This document shows, in pieces, positions 60,237-64,000 of a stretch of DNA of 64,000 nucleotides. The position numbers were made by a program, and so were the translations under genes. Source of the stretch: Aralia elata (Eukaryota; Streptophyta; Magnoliopsida; Apiales; Araliaceae). Position 1 is the stretch's first letter. Each line of letters starts with the position of its first letter. The DNA is taken from positions 434,001-498,000 of the forward strand of contig JAVJAP010000135.1 in assembly GCA_034770075.1 (NCBI GenBank), in the 5' to 3' direction. The notes under the pieces are model-generated. The model saw only the letters and a program-made list of their open reading frames with translations, searched no databases and was not told the origin of the DNA.

Positions 60237-61434
60237 ATTTAGCAATCGATAAACGAACACGTACAAGTATACACGGTCCATAAGTAATATAATGATAAGA
60301 TATGAGTCGAACCCATAGGGAATTATGACGAATAAGTACCAAGTACCAATCGTATATCAAGTCGATCTTATTTAAACAATGAAGATTTGAGTTTTGTTGT
60401 TTATGCTAGTTCAATGACAAGTAATGAATAAAACACGGTAAAATACACACGATAGAAAAATCTAATATTACAATTTCCCCTAACAATTCATTTGAATCTC
60501 CTAACTCTCTCTTTTTAATCAATTAAATCATACGAATTGACAACCGAGAAATCAAAACTTCATAAGAGCCTCTGTCGATGGTCAATCACGAATATTCTTC
60601 CTAATGCGGCGCATAGGTATATGTCTATCCTACACACTATCAAGAGACCAACTTCAAGAACAATTAACAAGACATGTGTGACTAAATCTCATTAACCATC
60701 CCTTCAATTACCAACTTTCACATAGGAAGTCATTAAGACTAGATTCTCCATTGATTGCATATGGTATTTAGGTATATGTCTATCCTAACTACTATCAAGT
60801 TACTTATTCTTGAGGATAATCAACAAGACACACGTCACTTAATCTTATTAAAAACCCACAACAATCTTCAACTTTCACATATTATCATAACTAGGTCTCA
60901 ACCTATAATCCGTTCGTCAAGTTCATATAGGTTCCCAAAGTAATTACTGGTCAAGCAATTAATCTAAGAAGCAAAGGTTATGACAATCAATTCACAAATG
61001 ATTAACTAATACCAAAGAGAGAGAATTCAATTCCAACTAGGTGTTGGGTTCCATTGAAATCTTAGAATAGAAGATTAGTTCATGATAACTATAACAAACA
61101 TCAATTTCAATTTATACATTATCAAATTTGAATTACAAATAAAGAGGAAATTTTAGAGATGAAACCACTTTTGAAGATATTCAGATGTTATTCCTTGGGT
61201 TGATGTTGATTTCTAGCTCTCCTCCTTAGTTTTGTAATCCTTGATAACATAGTTTCTTGGCTTTTGGCTGGATTTAGCTTGATTTCCAGCCCTTAGCACT
61301 TTTGTATGATGTAATATGTAGCCTTTCTATCTCTAGCTCCTTGATATGAAGCTCAAAAGAGAATATAAATAGCCTCCCTAAAGAAACCCTAGCCAAGCTC
61401 GGACAAAATGCAGCTCAGATCGCACTCAGGACAG

Positions 61435-61628
61435 CACTGGCGCGCCCGCGCCCGCGCTCGAACTGCCACACGCCCACACACCTAGTTGCCGCACGCCCGC
61501 GCGCTGGCTGCCGCAAGCCCACGCACGCGCCCGCGCTTACGCCCTGCCTGGCCGCTCTCATGCCTAATGCGTGCGCCCGTTTGGCTGTCGGTCGCGCGCG
61601 AACCCGCGCCCACGCGCGCGGGGGTTGC
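61435..61628. repeat. GC-rich low-complexity block 1 in the E7 LTR
   Basis: Words such as GCGCGCCCGCGCCCGCGC and CTGCCGCA, with a sharp change from the AT-rich surroundings. Frames such as 61415-61648 (- strand) are Arg/Ala-rich products of the base composition. Confidence 0.88.
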
Positions 61629-62339
61629 AGATTCTCCAATAATTGCATACGGTATTTAGGTATATGTCTATCCTAACTACTATCAAGTTACCTATTCTTG
61701 AGGATAATAAAAAAGACACACGTCACTTAATCTTATTAATAACCCACAATAATCTCTAACTTTCGCATGTTATCATAACTAGGTCTTAACCTATAATCCG
61801 TTCGTCAAGTTCATATAGGTTCCCAAGGTAATTACTGGCTAGACAATTAATTTAAGAAGCAAAGGTTATGACAATCAATTCACAAATGATTTAACTAATA
61901 CCAAAGAGAGAGAATTCAATTCAAACTATGTGTTGGGTTCCATTGAAATCTTAGAATAGAAGATTAGTTCATGATAGCTACAATAAACATCAATTTCAAT
62001 TTATACATTATCAAATTCGAATTACAAATAGAGAGGAAATTCTAGAGATGAAACCACTTTTGAAGGTATTCAGATGTTCTTCCTTAGGTTGATGTTGATT
62101 TTTAGCTCCCCTCCTTAGTTTTGCAATCCTTGATTAGTTAGTTTCTTGGCTCTTGGCTTGATTTAGCTTGATTTCCAGCCCTTAGCACTTTTGTATGATG
62201 TAATATGTAGCCTTTCTATCTCTAGCTCCTTGATATGAAGCTCAAAAGATAATATAAATAGCCTCCCTCAAGAAACCCTAGCCAAGCTCGGACCAAATGC
62301 AGCTCAGATCGCATTGAAAATATGTCAGATCGCACTCAG

Positions 62340-62600
62340 GATAGCACTGGCGCGCCCGCGCGCCCACGCCTTGATTGCCACATGCCCGTGCGCCTGGTTG
62401 CCGCACGCCCGCGCGCTGGCTGCCGCATGCCCGCGGATGCGCCTGTGGCCACGCCATGCCTAGTCGCCCGCCTGCTTCTCGCCTGCCTGCTACGCGCGCC
62501 CGCTTGGCTGCCACCCGCACCCGCGCCCACCTGCTGCCCAAGCGTGTTGGCTGCTGCTCGTTGGTTGGTCGACACCGCACGCTATGCATGCTCTCACACG
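62340..62600. repeat. GC-rich low-complexity block 2 in the E7 LTR
   Basis: Diverged copy of the first block and longer (about 260 bp), with CTGCCGCA and GCCCGCGCG words. Long frames in several phases on both strands (62278-62806) are what such composition gives by chance. Confidence 0.88.
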
Positions 62601-62921
62601 CCGTGCACACACAATTTCCAAATGTCATCAAATTCAATACCGAGCATCACAAAGCGCTGATTTCCAAAGTACTACCATTCGAGCACGGATATCCAAACAC
62701 GGGCATCAAGTCATTGCAAACAACGATCCGAGCGGTCTTTATTTTAATTCCTACAAACACAATAAAAATGCATCAAAGCAATACAAAAGACATAAAAGTA
62801 ACATAAAACTAAATTATCTAGAAATAAGATAAAAATACCTAAAAACCACATACAATTCCCAAAGGCTTACAAAATATCAAGGTCAAAAGTACCCAAATGT
62901 GTGTATAAAACACACTCATCA

Positions 62922-62937
62922 AATACTCCCAAACTTA
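62922..62937 (-). promoter_or_regulatory. E7 polypurine tract (putative)
   Basis: On the - strand TAAGTTTGGGAGTATT directly before the LTR start TGATGAGTG. A similar CCCCCAAACTTAAAAC segment recurs at 63907-63922, so the assignment is not certain. Confidence 0.6.
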
Positions 62938-64000
62938 AATCTTTACTTGTCCTCAAGCAAAATAGAAATACAATAAACCACTAAAATAAACACAACATGA
63001 CAAATAAAATAAAAGAAAACTGACTCAAGAATTGGCCTCAAAGGTAAATGATCAAAAGGGACCCAAGAGCAATGCAAGGTTACAATTTAACAAAATCACT
63101 AAGCTCACAACTATTCAAGATCCTTGCAAGGGGGTGTGTGTGTCATCTATTTATGCGAGTTAGGAATGAGCTAACGCATGTACTCAATTTAATGAAGGAT
63201 TATACTATAAATCTACAAACTCATCATTACCTCAATTAATACACAACAAGACGACCATATAAGAAAGGGGTCCCAAGGGGATTATTTAAACCATAAGTAA
63301 CCACATTGGTGAGTGTGTTTTACGCTCCATCTCACCTTAAACTATGAACATGACCGTGCAATGTCTAATCACATTAGATTATTCAGAGTTACACATGTAA
63401 CGATTGTTTGATCAATGACTCCCAAACCAGATGGCTTTAGGGCACTAGGTGTAAAACACCCGTAAGGATCTATTAATTCGAGTAACAAAGGCCACGTAAT
63501 TAAACTTAGTCAACATAAAGTTACCATTTTTTTATTTTTTATTTTTTATTTTTTTTAGCTAGGACTCCCCCAAACTTATATGACAGTTTAGAATTAGCAT
63601 CAAAAGCTACTGACGTGAGTTCAGTACATTTCAAGGATAATCTCCCAAGTAGTTAAGTAAATGAGATTTCTCAATACTAACTAGATAAACAAGCAAGTTG
63701 TGTACGTGAAGATTTTAAAGGACTAAGAACAGGGTGATTAGCCAAAATGTTAAAAAGTAACTAAGCATGCTCAAGCCTCCACTTTAGATAAGACACATAA
63801 ACCGCTGTATATCATCGGCCAATCTTAGAGAACAACACGACATAACTAAAATATGAACTAATGAAAATAAAATAAACTAAAATTAAAAATAAAATTAAAC
63901 TACTACACCCCCAAACTTAAAACAAATCTAGTCCTCGATGTTTTAATAGACAGAATGTAAATAGAGAACTTCACTAAGGGTACTCAAGCAGCATCATCCT
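62938..64000 (-). mobile_element. E7 internal region, non-coding part
   Basis: AT-rich, with a run of T-rich repeats at 63527-63558. CCAAACTTA-type segments at 63570 and 63910 repeat the sequence next to the LTR. No open frame with recognisable protein; the coding part, if any, lies beyond 64000. Confidence 0.6.

Larger units (their letters stand above)
60237..62921 (-). repeat. E7 3' LTR with internal duplication
   Basis: Contains a direct duplication of about 888 bp: 60741-61628 and 61629 to about 62600, both starting with AGATTCTCCA and both ending in a GC-rich block. A diverged third version of the GGTATATGTCTATCCTA part lies at 60617-60740. The sequence TGAGTCGAACCCATAGGG near 60303 resembles motifs common in plant LTRs. 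A second LTR is not in the window, so the limits are inferred from the polypurine tract and the junction. Confidence 0.7.
47485..64000 (-). mobile_element. E6: Ty3/Gypsy chromodomain element (runs off the window)
   Basis: - strand. 3' LTR 47485-51203, polypurine tract 51204-51216, gag-pol 51252-55791, an extra leader frame at about 56084-56865, primer site 57056-57072, 5' LTR from 57075. The second LTR is interrupted by E7 from about 60237, so the right end and the second TSD are outside. The left flank is GCAGT (47480-47484). The order protease, RT, RNase H, integrase, chromodomain makes it a chromovirus. A gag starting MPPRR and 3.7-kb LTRs suggest the Tekay/Del group. Many stops make it inactive. 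Confidence 0.92.
60237..64000 (-). mobile_element. E7: LTR retrotransposon entering the window, probably Gypsy
   Basis: Begins inside the E6 LTR at about 60232-60237; the exact base is unclear because TTGCCG is common to both sides. One LTR (to 62921, ending CACACTCATCA) is followed by CTCCCAAACTTAAATC and CTTGTCCTCAAGC. Read on the - strand these are GCTTGAGGACAAG, then TAAGTTTGGGAG, then TGATGAGTGTG. This looks like the polypurine tract and LTR start of plant Tat/Athila-type Gypsy elements. About 1.1 kb of non-coding internal sequence follows. No protein is visible, so the assignment rests on the end motifs alone. Confidence 0.7.

Noticed and set aside
62278..62806. Several long overlapping frames on both strands
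   Set aside because: Stop-free only because the region is GC-rich low-complexity repeat; the products are Arg/Ala/Pro-rich without motifs.

Overview
This window is plant repeat DNA, very probably from a flowering plant and most likely a eudicot. I find no host gene, rRNA, tRNA or CRISPR array. Essentially the whole window is LTR retrotransposons nested in one another. The signs are Ty1/Copia gag, protease, integrase, reverse transcriptase (RT) and RNase H fragments, a Ty3/Gypsy chromovirus with a C-terminal chromodomain, initiator-Met-tRNA primer-binding sites (TGGTATCAGAGCC type), polypurine tracts, TG...CA ends and 5-bp target-site duplications (TSDs). I call the elements E0 to E7.

Layout. 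E0 (Copia, + strand) is the oldest visible host. Its 5' end lies left of the window, and its pieces are 1-811, 9760-9932, 18986-19292 and 45881-47484. Inserted into its long leader are E1 (Copia, - strand, 812-9759, TSD AAAAT), E2 (Copia, - strand, 9933-18985, TSD AGTGC with one copy mutated to AGTGT) and E3 (Copia, + strand, 19293-45880, TSD GAATG). E3 was itself hit in its integrase by E4 (30494-38262, TSD TCCAT), a non-autonomous Gypsy deletion derivative, and further downstream in pol by E5 (38613-42277, TSD GGGAG), a solo Gypsy LTR. E6 (47485 to beyond the window) is a chromodomain Gypsy element on the - strand, inserted in E0 integrase. E7 (from about 60237 to beyond the window) is another LTR element, nested in the second LTR of E6.

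A local rearrangement was laid over this nest. A unit of about 3.4 kb (the end of the E2 leader, the E2 5' LTR, 307 bp of E0 leader and the first 1.2 kb of the E3 LTR) occurs as three full and one partial tandem copies at 17111-28451. The result is an alternating series of inverted LTRs. The copies differ mainly by small private indels, so the array is either very recent or partly an assembly product.

The most interesting biology is in the Copia family. E0, E1 and E2 sit at independent sites, with TSDs visible for E1 and E2, yet share the same dead integrase: one internal deletion, the same two in-frame stops and the same Glu-to-Lys change at the catalytic glutamate. E1 and E2 also share a gag stop at about codon 15 and the loss of one Asp codon from the YVDD RT motif. 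They therefore look like copies of an already defective master that moved in trans, perhaps using proteins of E3-like relatives, whose integrase keeps the catalytic D, D and E. E4 is a second non-autonomous system, a chromovirus shell that keeps only the last codons of the chromodomain. All coding regions in the window carry stops or frameshifts, so none is likely to be functional today.
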